Source of the DNA: Albugo candida
Lineage: Eukaryota; Oomycota; Peronosporomycetes; Albuginales; Albuginaceae
Assembly (NCBI GenBank): GCA_905220665.1
Contig: CAJNAR010000164.1
Span: 248,001-312,000 of the forward strand
DNA length: 64,000 bases
Reading direction: 5' to 3'
This document shows, piece by piece, positions 22,508 through 34,731 of this stretch. Made by a program: the position numbers and the translations under genes. The number at the start of each line of letters is the position of its first letter. Position 1 is the first letter of the stretch. Below the pieces are notes generated by a model that saw only the letters and a list, made by a program, of their open reading frames with translations, had not been told where the DNA came from and did no database searches.

Positions 22508-22601
22508 GGATTAATGGAACTTAAGTTCGGCATCTATCATGGACATTGGTGCGTATTTAAGAGAATAGACAAATCCTGGAATCACCAAGCGTCATAAGTG
22601 C

Positions 22602-24644
22602 ATGCATTCGTTATGCTTGCAAGTGGCACAATTGGTGCTACTGCTTGTCGACACCACTATTCAGAATTGCGTCAATTCATCTGTATATGATATTGTAATA
22701 AAAGACTTGAATCCTCTTGGCATTCGCTTCGATAGTGATTTTAGAATCATGCATTTTGTTCCTGACTCGGAAGGGCGACCTCGCACAATAGAAGCTACCC
22801 GTATCGCTTCGATTGGAGATCATTTAATCAGTGTACAAGGAATGCTTTTAAAGGAATTGTCTTTCCAGGAGGGTTTGAACATGATTAGGAGCAACTCGCT
22901 GCCTAAAATGTTGCGATTTGAAGCATCTGAAGCACGCTGCCAATTTGATCAACATGATTCTGACGTTAGCAAGATCGATTATATTGTACGTGTCTGACTT
23001 TGGTGTATTCTGTATTGATAATCTTTTGTTGGCACGCAGGAGACTTTCTTTGAAGGCACGAGCAAATCAACGTTGAAGCAGTATGTCGCGGTTCTATCCA
23101 AAGATGGTGGACCGCCTACCTGTGATGCTGCAGAAGTCGCTGTTGCACTACCGAATGACTCATGCAGTACCCTTCATGGAGAATTCTCTGGAAAACATAT
23201 TTTGATCCCGGTACCACGTGCACTTACTGTTATCCAATAAGTCATCGTGATATATCCCAATGCTGTAAGACTCTCTCAGGATGCACCCCCTACCAAAAAG
23301 CAATTTTTGCTCAATATGCGGGAGCCAAAAGTGTCATATTCGTTCAACATGATGGGATGAAGCCCGTGCAAATTGTGGTTCCAGCGTATTCCACACAAGC
23401 TCCTACTGCAGGATTAGTGCTCAAAATACCACTCGTCATGATTGCGGGGGAATCAGGTTCTGAAATTGTCAACCTTCTTGGGCAATTGAACCCTTCAGCC
23501 GATAGTTTACGGCTTCGGCTAGTATTGTCAAGTAAATGTCTTGCTCCAGAATACTCACATCTTTACGCGAACAATTTCGCCGCACGATCAATCGAAGAAG
23601 AGACTCGAGAAGCTCTTGCAGGCTACATCACATTTCATATTGCCAAGACGCAGGGATCGTTCGAGGTAGGCTTGTCCATCAGATGGTCGCTGGCAGTTGA
23701 AACTTAAAACCTCTAGTTTGTTCGACTGGACGCCGGAAATAATGAGCTTTCGGTGCTTCCGCTCGGTACCATTGCCGCCTATTTCCCATCTCCGCAAGAT
23801 CAGCAGGATATTTGCCAGTGTGCGCAGGAGCCACCACACTGCCTTTTAAAGCTTCAGAAGGACAAAGCTTACCTCCAACAGCACATGGTCGTACTCGTGC
23901 CTTCCCAAAACACGTGTACAGTGGTTGAGCTGCTTTTTTTGTTATCATCTCTAAAGGTTAAAGGCATCATATACGGGGAAGACAACAATGATTTGCTTGA
24001 CCCTCCTGCGATACTCCATGCCCTGTGCAGCCAACGCGGTCAAAGTAGTGAGCAATACTCAATATCGCATTCACGAGTGGAATCGCAGTCCGCGGTTGAT
24101 CTCTCTTCTGTGTTGCTTATCAGTGGACGATCCGTTCGAACTATCAGGTCGGTTGAGTTGACGTCAGCACTTGAAGTCTGAAAGTACAATTGCAGGAGTA
24201 TGGGAAAGGATTTGTCAAGCTTGGGGCCCATTTTCCTAGACCTCTATCCTGAAAGTAGGTTAAATGGATTTTATCGGCTTCATCGAGTTGTACTGAAGCT
24301 CGATTTCTTCAGATGCACTTCATCATCTGTGGAATGACTTGGCTCTATTGCTAGAGCCTGCTAATTGGCCTCTTTGCGGTACAACACGTAAGAAGCTATT
24401 TCGACGCATTTTGAAAGACTATACTTTTTTGGATGCAAACAAACAACACAACGGAATCTCACCAGACCAGGGAAACAACGAGCGACGTGAGATCTTGCTC
24501 GCATTGTACGAGAAAGCGGAGAATTTTCATAACCAGAAAGCGGCATTCACGCAGCAAGTGTTTGAAGGTTTGGCAGTAACAAAAAAAGCGCGATCCGCTC
24601 AAGCTGTCAAGTATATTAATGTGCTCTATTGTTGCTCTAGTTGA
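22602..24644 (+). CDS. Putative secreted or luminal protein with PDZ-like and protease-associated (PA) domains
   Basis: ATG 22602 opens a signal peptide (MHSLCLQVAQLVLLLVDTTI). Exon 1 (22602..22985) then has a PDZ-like fold: YDIVIKDLNPLGIRFDSD..., RIASIGDHLISVQGMLLK and LSFQEGLNMIRS. Exon 2 from 23040 ends in HILIPVPR and splices to about 23279 (CTPYQKAIFAQYAGAKSVIF). This is the PA-domain core, in which an extracellular loop of proteases and vacuolar sorting receptors presents ligands. The reading continues through exons near 23750-24180, 24200-24290 (YGKGFVKLGPIFLDLYPE) and 24320-24644 (LALLLEPANWPLCGTT), with mixed charged and helical sequence that I do not recognise. No protease catalytic domain was found. 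The end is uncertain: a 36-nt intron after 24606 would move the stop to 24688, overlapping the COG5 tail. Function unknown; localisation inferred. Confidence 0.6.
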
Positions 24645-24674
24645 CTGCCCATGAAGTCGATGCTCAGCTAATTC

Positions 24675-27348
24675 TTACCGCAACGTGATTTCATACCCAG
24701 CAAGCAGCATGGGCCCAGCACGCACCAATGTGTCGTAAAGTGGATTCAGCTGTGAACTCTCGGACTTGCTCATTTTTTCAGTGTAGGCTTCAAGGCAGAT
24801 AAGAATTTCTTTCCACACTTTTTTCTCCCTTCGAAGAAGATCTTCTCTTTCGTCAGTCTCCCAATTCCTAATGATAACTTGCTCGGAAGCTTGATCCTGC
24901 TCACCATCTGGGGACTGTATCCACTGAATGTACCTTGTTGCGGTCCAGCCTCGGCGTTGATGTGGGAGTAACAATTCATTCGGAGCCTGGGTGATCAAGT
25001 GATGCCAGACATTGCATGGACGAATCTTGTCGATTGTGCTATCCCGTAAAATGCTCTTCGTATTCAAAAATATCATATGTCTAAATGCTCGCACTTCCTC
25101 GTATGCGGCGCCGACATTTCGAACGTCAAATATGCTGGTTAAACCCATCTCAAAGTGAGTCATATCATTCGCGAGGCGTAGTTTTCCATCTTCTTCCAAT
25201 GGTCGTATAATCGAGGCATGACTGATGAATGTTGAAATCAGTTTAGCGACGAACTGGTGTATGATAGTGTCACCAATTTGGCCTTTGGAAGATGGCGAAT
25301 ATGCTCATGATTCACTGCAGTAAGAGCAGCGTTCAATTCGTCCATGTATTTGGAAGAGCGGCCATTGTTCTGGGTGATTGAGTCAACTGTATTATACTAG
25401 TGCTAGTAAAATTTGCAAATTCGACATGCATCTTTTCCATAATAGAGCCTAAGGATGACAAAATGGCATGCAAGTAGACAACAAGAATATTGGAGGCAAA
25501 AGCGTCCAGCTGATTCTTGATCGAATTAAGTCCACCTTGTCCATGATCCTTTTGTGAGGCTTTAGTGTCCAGAATAGCGTTTTGTGCAGATTGCTCATGC
25601 ATCTTACTCAGCCTTTCAATCGAAGTGCTCAACTGAAGCAAAGATGAAAGGAGACTCGCGTTATGGCTTTGTGCTGTAGTTCGTACGAGTTCTGGACCCA
25701 TGACCATAATCTCGCTGCTCGTAAACATGATCTGTTTCACATTTTCGCAGAACAATGTCGATATCTTTGAAATTTGTGACGCCATATCGGCAAATAATGT
25801 TGGATCGGAAGAAGTCACCGCTTCCATCTCGGAATGAATTGCTCGTGTCAATTGGTGCATATCGCTTCGAGTTGGTGGAGAAGCATGAAATTCCGAGTCC
25901 TTCGGAAACATCATCTTGATGGGGTGGCACATTCTTTTGGATGAACGATCCAAGAAAGGTTCAGAAAGAGACGTCAACGTTTCCATGAATTGCTCACATT
26001 GACCACGAGTTAACGCTCCGGTCTTGTAACTTGCAGCGACATCAGCACTCTTTCTGCCCGTGCACTTGGCCCTTTCTGCTACATTCACCGTCAATGATGA
26101 TAATTCGCGCAATAGGATACTGGCTTTACAATGAATATGAGGATACTCTGCAACAAATGCCTCCCAGGCATGCTTATTTTGCGCACTCGTCTGAGTGAAC
26201 AGCTCTCTTAGAATTGCGCACGATACCTCCCAGAATGTTGCGAAGAGCGTTGGCTCATCGTTCTGTATCACAAAGTCAATGTAAAGTTTGTTGGATTTGA
26301 AATCTTTCATTCTAATCAACACGCGCTCAAGATTCCATACTTGTAATGCTGATGCTTTCACACTATCGAAAATTTGCTGTATCGCTTTCCAAACCTCGCA
26401 AGATTCTGCAGACTTTTGTTCAGCAGATTCGTTTACTTTGTTGTGTAAATTTTCTTGAGACAGTGCTTCCGCTGCCTGGCTCTCTAGGATCTGTATCCTA
26501 TCATTTACCGTAGCTTGAGCACTTTGATTCAAAAGTCCCAAGTAGAACAATAATTGCAATGCATCTTCCATAAGAGCATGCCGCGCATCGACCATACTGT
26601 TTCTCAATGAAGACTCAGCAAGACTTTGCAACTTTTTTTTCACAGATTGAAGTCGAATGATTTTATCTTCCACGATACTTAATGTATCGAGGTTATTGCT
26701 ATTTGCTTTAATTATATCGCTTGCTTCCGTCATGGCTGCTGCAGTCGAAAGGTACTGAGTGAGATCGAGATCTTCCAGAAATAATTCCCCTCCTTTCTCT
26801 TTCGATTCCAGATCTTCACATGACTTGAAGATGTAGCTGGTCAATTCTTCGTAATGCAGAATGGAACGAATAAATTCGCTACACTTATCGATATTCGAGC
26901 ATTTGTGAATATTCTCTTCCATAGATTTTTCATTAATTTGAACTTCATCCTGCATCTGCTTCAAAGACTCTTGCATATTTGAAGTGTGAATCAATACCAA
27001 TTCGACTTCAGCTTCCATCTCTGCAATCGAGCTCATGTGCGTGAGTAACTCTGCGTAATGACTACTGACATAGTCTGCGATGAAAGTTTCCACATCGATT
27101 ATTTGAGAATCCAGATGATGAGAGAATTCAGCTGAAGATACGATGCCATGGGCTGGGACAAAATGCTCTTTTCCTTTATCGGATGCGAGAATGTCTCCAA
27201 CCAATTCATGTACATCACAATCTGAGCAAAACGCGCTTAATTGGGCTACAGACACAAGTAGTGATAAGTTTCAGCACACTGATTGCGTGAAAGGTAGGAG
27301 GCAGTAGTCATTACGATCAAGTCTCAAGGCATCCCAAAGCGCTTCCAT
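24675..27348 (-). CDS. COG5: Conserved oligomeric Golgi complex subunit 5 (COG5)
   Basis: COG5 belongs to lobe B of the COG tether, which handles retrograde vesicles within the Golgi. A 34-nt first exon (27348..27315) encodes MEALWDALRLD and joins through a 69-nt intron to 27245, giving DPQLSAFCSDCDVHELVGDI. The long exon runs to about 25390 with the family landmarks VEDKIIRLQSVKKKLQ, ALQLLFYLGLLNQ, NDEPTLFATFWEVSCAIL, SEPFLDRSSKRMCHPIKMMF and SDMHQLTRAIHSEME. The C-terminal exon to 24675 contains FISHASIIRPLEEDGKLRLA, NVWHHLITQAPNELLLPHQR and RGWTATRYIQW, the most conserved COG5 block. Between 25390 and 25200 one or two very short introns or a frame change are needed (SSKYMDELNAALTAV lies there). 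Total is about 830 residues. The start is divergent from the myosin gene, 57 bp away. Confidence 0.9.
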
Positions 27349-27405
27349 GAAATTTTCTCCTTTTAACAACGTGGTACCACAATGTTGGTACAAATTTGAT
27401 CTACA
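27349..27405. promoter_or_regulatory. 57-bp divergent intergenic region between COG5 and myosin start codons
   Basis: The COG5 ATG (minus, 27348-27346) and the myosin ATG (plus, 27406) are separated by only 57 bp, so core promoter elements of both must lie here or inside the neighbouring 5' coding sequence. The interval is A+T-rich with no obvious TATA box. Confidence 0.5.
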
Positions 27406-30400
27406 ATGTCTGATCCATCTCATGCTATTCGATGCTTTATCCCGGATGACGTTTATGTCTGGCTTCCTGTGGAAATCCAAGCCAAAGTCATGAATTATTT
27501 CCGTGAGAAGGAAAACCTTCCTCATGAAACTATATTGGAAGTGATTGCAACTCTTCCGAACGCTGTGATCGAGAAGCGGTACTTGGCTGCAGCAGCTATC
27601 GACACAAATCATATCTACTATCAGAATGAGAGTAGAAATGTCGACGATATGATAAGACTAGAACATTTACATGAAGCTGCAGTCTTATATAATCTACAGT
27701 ATCGTTTTTTTCAGCAGCAGCCTTACACCTACATAAGCAAAATCTGTATCGCAGTAAATCCCTATCGCCAGCTGCCTGCATTGTACGATGTGAAAAATCA
27801 AGAACTGTACTCGACTCTTGATTCTCTGCTAAGCCTTCCACCCCATATATATGGAATCTCCAGCGCAGCATATAGTCATATGTTGAGTTTTTCCAAACAG
27901 CAGTCGATTCTAGTGAGTGGAGAATCCGGCGCAGGTAAAACAGAAAGCAACAAGATTATAATGACCCATCTGGCCTCTTTAGCTGGTGGCTTGGATGACC
28001 ACACAGTCAAAAAGATTATACAAATTAACCCATTGCTGGAATCGTTCGGGAACGCAAGTACGATGTTGAATGACAATAGCAGTCGAGTTGGTAGATTCAC
28101 ACAGCTTCAATTTGATACGAATGGAGCATTGATTGGGTCTGATTGTCGAACATATTTGCTGGAAAAAAGTCGTGTCATCCATCAACACAAGAATGAACGC
28201 AATTTCCATATTTTTTATCAACTGATGACATCCGAATATATCCGCAAGTTTGGATTAGATGACTCAGCGATCCTCGAGTTCAACTACTTGAATGGAAAGA
28301 AAGCAACGGAAAGGGATAATAACTGTTTTGCTAGTACAGTAAAAGCCCTGCATTTGATTGGAATCGACACGATTAAGCAGGAGCAAGTTTTCGAGATAAT
28401 AGTGGGCATATTGCTTTTGGGACAACTAGACATCTCATACTATAGCATCGATACCGAAGAAAGGTCCAAAATTGTTTCTGGCTCGAACTCGAGTAAAAAT
28501 GACTGGGATTGTCTCACTTCATGCGCGAATTTATTAGGTCTCTCCAAGCTAGCGATAGAAAAGGCACTTTGCACGCGCACAATGAGTGTCGCTAATGAGA
28601 CTGTGACCGTCCAGTTACGCAAAGACCAAGCTAGTGATTGCCGGGATGCATTGGCTAAAGCCATATACGCCAATGTTTTCACGTGGTTGATAGGAACCAT
28701 AAATTCACTACTACGGCGGAAAGAGAACAATCCTTGCAACATAATTGGGATTCTTGACATTTTCGGATTCGAACATTTGGATTACAACTCTTTCGAGCAA
28801 TTGTGCATCAATTATGCGAATGAAAAGCTGCAGCAAAAATTCTCTCAGGATGTATTCAAAACGGTTCAACTAGAATATATCAACGAAGGCGTTATATGGG
28901 AACACGTCGAATTTGTCGACAATCAGGAAGTGATTGCGCTGATTGAAGAGCGTCTTGGCATCATATCGTTGCTAAATGACGAAATCATGCGCCCTAAAGG
29001 AAATGAAGAATCTTTTGTACTGAAGTTAAAGTCGATTTATAAAGACGAACAACATCTGATTGAGTTTCCAAAATGCTCCCAAACACACTTCACAATCAAA
29101 CATTACGCCGATGACGTTACGTATCAATCAGTCGGATTTTTGGAAAAACATCGAGACGCTTTACTTCCAGACTTGTCAAACTTGATGCGTTCGTCCTCAA
29201 AGGAGCTATTGCGCAACGTCTTCAGCACAGAAGTGCTGATGGATGAGGGAAATCATCGATACAGCAAGGCAATTAATGCACCATCAGTACTAGCGAACGG
29301 GGCCAGGGAATTGCAAGAAGGTTACAGTATGAGATCAGTCGGAACAATCAAGACCTTAAGCACAAGAAACGCGGGAACGCAATTCAAGAACAATCTGAAT
29401 GAATTGATGGCGACTTTACGAAATACAAATGTACATTATGTCCGTTGCATCAAACCAAATCGTTGTAATAAAAGCGATGAATTTGATCATCTGATGGTCA
29501 CTGCGCAATTGAGATGTGCAGGAGTAGTAGAGGCAATTCGCATTGCTCGAGCAGTGTATCAAAACTGGCTCCGACTAGAAGAATTTCAGGAAAGGTTCTG
29601 GATATTATCCAGCAATATCAAAAACCCAGTCAATACATCTCCCATCAGTGAGCTCACAATATCGAGAAATGACGTTGATGGTGAGACTGGCAAGTTGAAA
29701 TATACTTGCAAGGAAGTCATGCAATTCTTGCATTTGACTTCGCCGGAAGACTATCAAATAGGGTTCACGCGCATATACCTAAGTAGTGGTATCTTGGAAC
29801 TTTTGGAAAGAATAAAAAGTGAACGCTTTGATTTTTTTGCGTGGCGGATACAGCACACGATGCGAGGCTTCTCATGTCGTCTCAAGTATATTCGACAGCG
29901 GCAAGCCATCCTCAAAATTCAGGTTTGGTTCTTATCAAATTATTGAGATTGTGCCTGTCGATATTCTTTTTGTAGTCTATAGCACGTTGTGTGATCCTGA
30001 GGGCTCGCTACCAAGCCTTTATCTGCGCTGTGATAACCGTACAAGCGCATTGGCGAGGAATGAGAGAACGTCGTTCACTTTGTATTAACAGGAAATTACA
30101 ACGCGTAATTCGGATCCAAGCAAAATATCGTGGTTACGTCCAAAGGTATAGGCCAAAGGCTTTCGATCCACTTTAGGTCTATCAATTAATCCGACGTTCA
30201 ATTTTAGGCAGAAGTTCAAGCTTTACCGCACTGCAGCAATACATATTCAATCGTTTGTTCGAATGAAGGTTGAGAGGTCTAGACATCAGAACGCTCTCGC
30301 TGAAAAGAAACTACAGCAGAATCTGGCTGCGCAATTACACCGTGTGCAGCTCAAGCTTCAGCAAGAATGCATTCGGAGCGGAACTGAATGCTTAAAGTCT

Positions 30401-31434
30401 GTTGAGAAAAGCTCAAAATCAATCTTTCCCAGTAATGCTGTACGACACAAAAATATTTCAACTTCACCGCAGACTTCTCAAGACCAGATCCAAAACAAAT
30501 GGATGGAAGATATCGACTCAGTAATCAATCATCTTCGAGATGAAGTGGAACGATTACGGACGGATAACGAGCTAGTAAAAGGGATGAACCATAATTTCAG
30601 AAGTGAAGTCGAGAAACTACGGAACGAAAAAGAAATTGCCACTGCTAGCTTCCTTCTGAAAATTGCTCAATGTGAAGCACAAGTAAGTACGAAACATATT
30701 ATCTCTGGTCTTGATCTTGATCCACTGCTTATTTCGCTGTTTAGATTGGAAAAAAAAATCACGAGTTAGCCACAATCAAACGAGAGAATTCCATCCTCCG
30801 TAATCGTGAGCACGCCCGCTCAATTACCCTAGAGAAACAGGTGGCAGCTAAAGGTGAAAGAGGCTCGTTGCTACCGACTCTCGGATTGAAGAACTTCCAT
30901 GTAGTCAAAAATCAATCTAAACACTTGAAAGATGAAGGCATTAGGCGCAAAGCAGTGTCAAGAGCCGACCCTGAATCTCTACAAGCATCTTTGACGGAAA
31001 AGCGTGCAGCGACTGATGAATTTCTCCGAGAATCAGCGAAAAAATTGTCGGGGCCTTCAGAAACAACATTTCTTGCTGGAACTAGCGATATTCTATCTGG
31101 GTCAACAGGAAGCAGTTTGAAGCATTTTGGTGATCGCCGAGTGGATCTTTCTTCCCTTCAAAGCAGGTTGAGTGCCATCAAAGGGAGATATTCTGGGAGG
31201 GTTGAGGAGGAGGTGATACTGACTACAAGTGAGTCTATACAGACGCAGAATGATACTTTACGCCCAAACTATGATGCACTGCTCTCAAGTTCTATGCAAC
31301 CCAAACTACCTGCTGGATGGGAAGCAAGACTTTCTCGTTCCAAAAACGAGATCTACTATTGCAACCCTGAATTGCACTTGACGCAATGGGATCGGCCAGC
31401 AGCAAATGTGACTGAAAAAAGCTACAATGTATGA
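27406..31434 (+). CDS. Unconventional myosin with IQ motifs, coiled coil and C-terminal WW domain
   Basis: Four exons (27406..29922, 29976..30145, 30208..30682, 30745..31434) encode about 1,283 residues. The motor domain (about 70-790) has the P-loop GESGAGKTESNK near residue 170, switch I NDNSSRVGRF near 222, switch II DIFGFE near 450, the SH region QLRCAGVVEAIRIAR and the converter. Then come about five IQ-like helices (IQHTMRGFSCRLKYIRQRQ; VQAHWRGMRERR; IQAKYRGYVQRY; IHIQSFVRMK), which bind calmodulin-type light chains. A coiled coil (SVINHLRDEVERLRTDNEL...) and a Ser-rich linker follow, and a WW domain closes the chain: LPAGWEARLSRSKNEIYYC then LHLTQWDRP, with both tryptophans and the Pro. 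WW domains bind proline-rich ligands, so the tail likely selects cargo. Actin-based transport is inferred. Introns are 53-62 nt. It is head-to-head with COG5. Confidence 0.92.
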
Positions 31435-32950
31435 TGCTCAACATGGAATTGATTTGAAATCAAGCCTATCCATCAGCAAATAGCTGCAACGAGAAGTTCG
31501 CGCACGCCATAACGCCACAAGCGCAAAACTTTGCTTTGATATGGTACCCTCAGAATGCCAACATGCTCGTCAAATCGGCATTGAGGCATCATCGGTAAAT
31601 TATTAAAGCACATATTTGTTGAATGGCAAATTCAGTGTATTATGATGGCAAATTTGTAAGCACAGCTTGAATATGAGCGCTAATGAGCGGCAACTACGCA
31701 AATCATCTGCATCGCTCGCAGGCCGAGTTTTATAAATTATAAAAAATCACAAAATATTAAAGGAAGATTTTTAGGAATATATAAAAAAAAATGTATTAGA
31801 TTTTTTTATTTTATAACTTTTTATAAAACCTTCTTTTATTAAAATATTTAAAAAAAGTGAGCGCTACACTGCGGATGCAGATCTAGACGTTGCACCACGA
31901 CTTGTCTTGCATGCCTACCACACCCTTCAGGTATCATTGCTCAGGTTAAATGTGGCCGGCCAATGCTCCTCAGAATCTTACTCTATCGGAGGACAATGGT
32001 GATCCATCCCAACTTTGGTGGCCTTATTGGTCAGCAGCTGAATTGTGATCGCCAACTTCTCTGTTTTGGTCGAGTGTCGGCCCCAAGGGCGAACAACGTC
32101 GCCGATTATATCAAAAGCGTGACCGCAGTCGCGGCGCTAGACAATGCACAGAGTCTCATGTTGCTGGCTGAAGTAGAGGCATACGAGTCTGTTGACGAGA
32201 GAAGCCTGTAGTGCTTGTGAGTTACATCGTTCGTGTTTGGATCGTATGGACAGCCACCGTAAACAACATCTAGTCGTTTCAGCAATGGGCTCCGTAGCGC
32301 TTGTGATGTAAGCTGTAACTCTGTTCATGCTCTCAAGGGATAAAAGTCCAAGCTATACGCAAGCCGTAGTGCTGCAATCTCCCGTCCATTTCTTTGATTT
32401 GAGCAACTGTGTAAGATGTAGCTACACAAGGGTAACGACTTACCAAGAGCAAGTGTCTGGCGAAGTAAAGCGAAGAACAATCAAACTAAGTAGTCAAGTC
32501 AATTCGGTGCGTTCATATCTAGCACATTGGAGCTCTCTACTACCCGGTAAATACCTTCTCCACAGCACTTTGGAGCGCGCCGAGGCCTTCCAATATGACT
32601 CAAGTGATACGGTTGTGTGTCGGTAGCAGTTCACAATGGTAGCGCACATCGCAGGCGACCACGCTAATTAGACCTCATGGAAGAGATCGCACTAGAGAAT
32701 GAAGGCACTTCATACCTGTTATAAGACAAGTGCTTCGATGGATGCGCGCATGCAGATATCTACTTTCTCTATATTGTACACAGTATAGACTATACTCTAG
32801 AGTTCTGCATATCGACAACTCGATGTTCATAATGCTTCAATGAGCCTATACTGTAAGCTATAGCCGTGTAAATTGTCATAGCTGTTGATCGCACGCGGCA
32901 ATGGATGGCCCTTTAGCAGTCAGTCATCGCAATCTCACTCGTGTATTCTG
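31435..32950. other. 1.5-kb stretch without a supportable gene; contains an A+T-rich imperfect palindrome
   Basis: Short frames such as 31963..32211 and 32327..32626 have no recognisable domain, start context or splice partners. At about 31730-31860 the DNA is almost pure A+T. Its two halves, around AAATATTAAAGGAAG and CTTCTTTTATTAAAATATTT, form an imperfect inverted repeat able to fold as a hairpin, located about 300 bp downstream of the myosin stop. Confidence 0.5.
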
Positions 32951-33610
32951 ATGATGGATGGAGACAATCAATCAAAACATTTTGGCGATAGCGATGGTGG
33001 TGCATGTTTCGGAAAAAAGGTACGTGGTTGTCCAGACGAAGAGTTTGGATACGTCGCTCGTAAGAATACCCAAATCAATACTGACATGACCATCTACGAA
33101 TCACACTTCGTGCGCCAGGCCATGGCAGCGAACGTTAAGACTGCACTCCACTTCATTCACAGTCGATACCCAATTGCGTTTCGCAACCGAAGTAGATTTC
33201 TCTTAGCCATCCAAACACATATTTCTTTACCGATCGCTCATGCGAACAAGATGAATGTACTTGTCCATCTGAATGGGGCAAAGAAGAAGCGCCAGATTTT
33301 TCTGTTTGAAAGCTATCCACCGATAGAGTCGATCGCACCTGAGTAAGTAGCTGTGCGTCTGTTTCTGTGCTCAGATACATCCAGAGATGATTGGTGCATC
33401 AGCATTCGAGTAACTTGATAGCTATTTCTTTCCAGCATCAGTTGGTATTCTGCTGTGAAGCTCAAATCTGACTTTCAAATTGCTTCATCTGACATTTTTC
33501 TGAGCATTCAATCACTTCTCTCCCGATCTGGATATCAGTCAGGGGCAAGAAGACATACATCTTATTCTGCTGCTCTTTTTTGGCTGATAACGTTTCAGCT
33601 AGCAGCGTAA
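32951..33610 (+). CDS. Hypothetical two-exon protein, uncertain
   Basis: Exon 32951..33342 (MMDGDNQSKHFGDSDGG...) ends at a consensus GTAAGT donor. A 93-nt intron joins in frame to 33436..33610, giving about 188 residues that end in a hydrophobic tail (YSAALFWLITFQLAA), possibly a tail anchor. The first part has an unrecognised sequence (FGKKVRGCPDEEFGYVARKN, HFVRQAMAANVKTALHFIHS). I cannot assign a family. A minus-strand frame at 33462-33692 competes with the second exon and looks equally coding-like (TLSAKKEQQNKMYVFLPLTD), so only one of the two is probably real there. Confidence 0.35.
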
Positions 33611-34731
33611 TAAGTTTTCTCTTCTTGCACCTTCTTCTGTAGGAAACAAAGATCAGCAAAGAAGAAACCTTCACAGCTAAAAACGCAATCAAAGCATTAA
33701 TGTGCGATAATCATGCGAAGTACAAGCAGGAAAAAGAGTGAACTGGTTTAGTGTGAGTCGAAAGACAGTATGAATAGCGCGAAGCACGTGGACATGTGTG
33801 GTAATCACGACGCGGTCTTTTGGTAGAATAGAGGTGCTAAAATAGAAAGCTTTTTAATTATCGAAGATTTCGGCTGCGTTAGTTCAAATATTGACAATGT
33901 CTGGCCACTTTGTGAGATTCCCAATTTACCTCAAATCCAGCAAGTTCTTTTGTGATTGCATTGACGACAGAAATAATGATTTTTTCACCGCTTTTGCAGA
34001 TCTGTAGTTGGTAGCCCCATGACACCTTCTGAGAAAGCATTGTTGCCTCCAACCATGAAGACGGTTATGGTGATCCGATCTTCCTGCTCTAATGGACTTG
34101 AGTAGATCCGCAATTTCACTTTCGGCAATCTTTTGCTCGAAAAGAATTGATCTATCTTAATCATCCGCGCATGTCGTGTGCGTATCACGTACGTTAGACC
34201 AACTAATCATCATTTTTTTACTTGTTTGAGGTACTTTCCACTCTGTAAAGTCTCCTTTAACTAAAGAACGATTCAGGTTCTATCAGCTCGTTGCATGTAC
34301 CATGAAACACAAGCGCCGATACTGTTCGGGTGGTCGCACAAATTACATCATACCCAAGTAAAGATTGTTCTCCAAATCTCGACAAAGATTAGACATTGGA
34401 CACGTGTGCGTCTATCGAAGCTTGCACTATTCTATAACTGTCAGATGACTCTATTGAGTTCGCGCAGCGCGAATAGAGTGAATTTGAAAGGTAATGCGGA
34501 AATAGTCTAAGAAACGCGAGATACTTGCTACGATAGAGTTGTACTCAATACCAACAACAGATCGCCTCCGCTTACTGCCGAACATTGCTGTACTTGATTT
34601 CTGTCTACTTGTATGCATCATGTACCACATCAGCTATCTGCACATCACTTGTCAATCAAGCAAGCCGAAAATTATTGGATGCATTGAAATACCTCTTTCA
34701 TAGGCTTCCTCTGTACTCGCATGCTATTGAT
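33611..34731. other. Stretch with coding-like but unresolved minus-strand segments
   Basis: On the minus strand 34215-33900 two overlapping frames both look protein-like: FMVGGNNAFSEGVMGLPTTD followed out of frame by SGEKIIISVVNAITKELAGF, and EQKIAESEIADLLKSIRAGR. An ATG near 34228 (MMISWSN) is followed by a GTACGT donor. I could not chain these into a gene, and stops interrupt each frame. This may be a small unrecognised minus-strand gene, possibly including the frame at 33462-33692, or a decayed one. The rest, 34230-34731, shows nothing. Confidence 0.35.
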
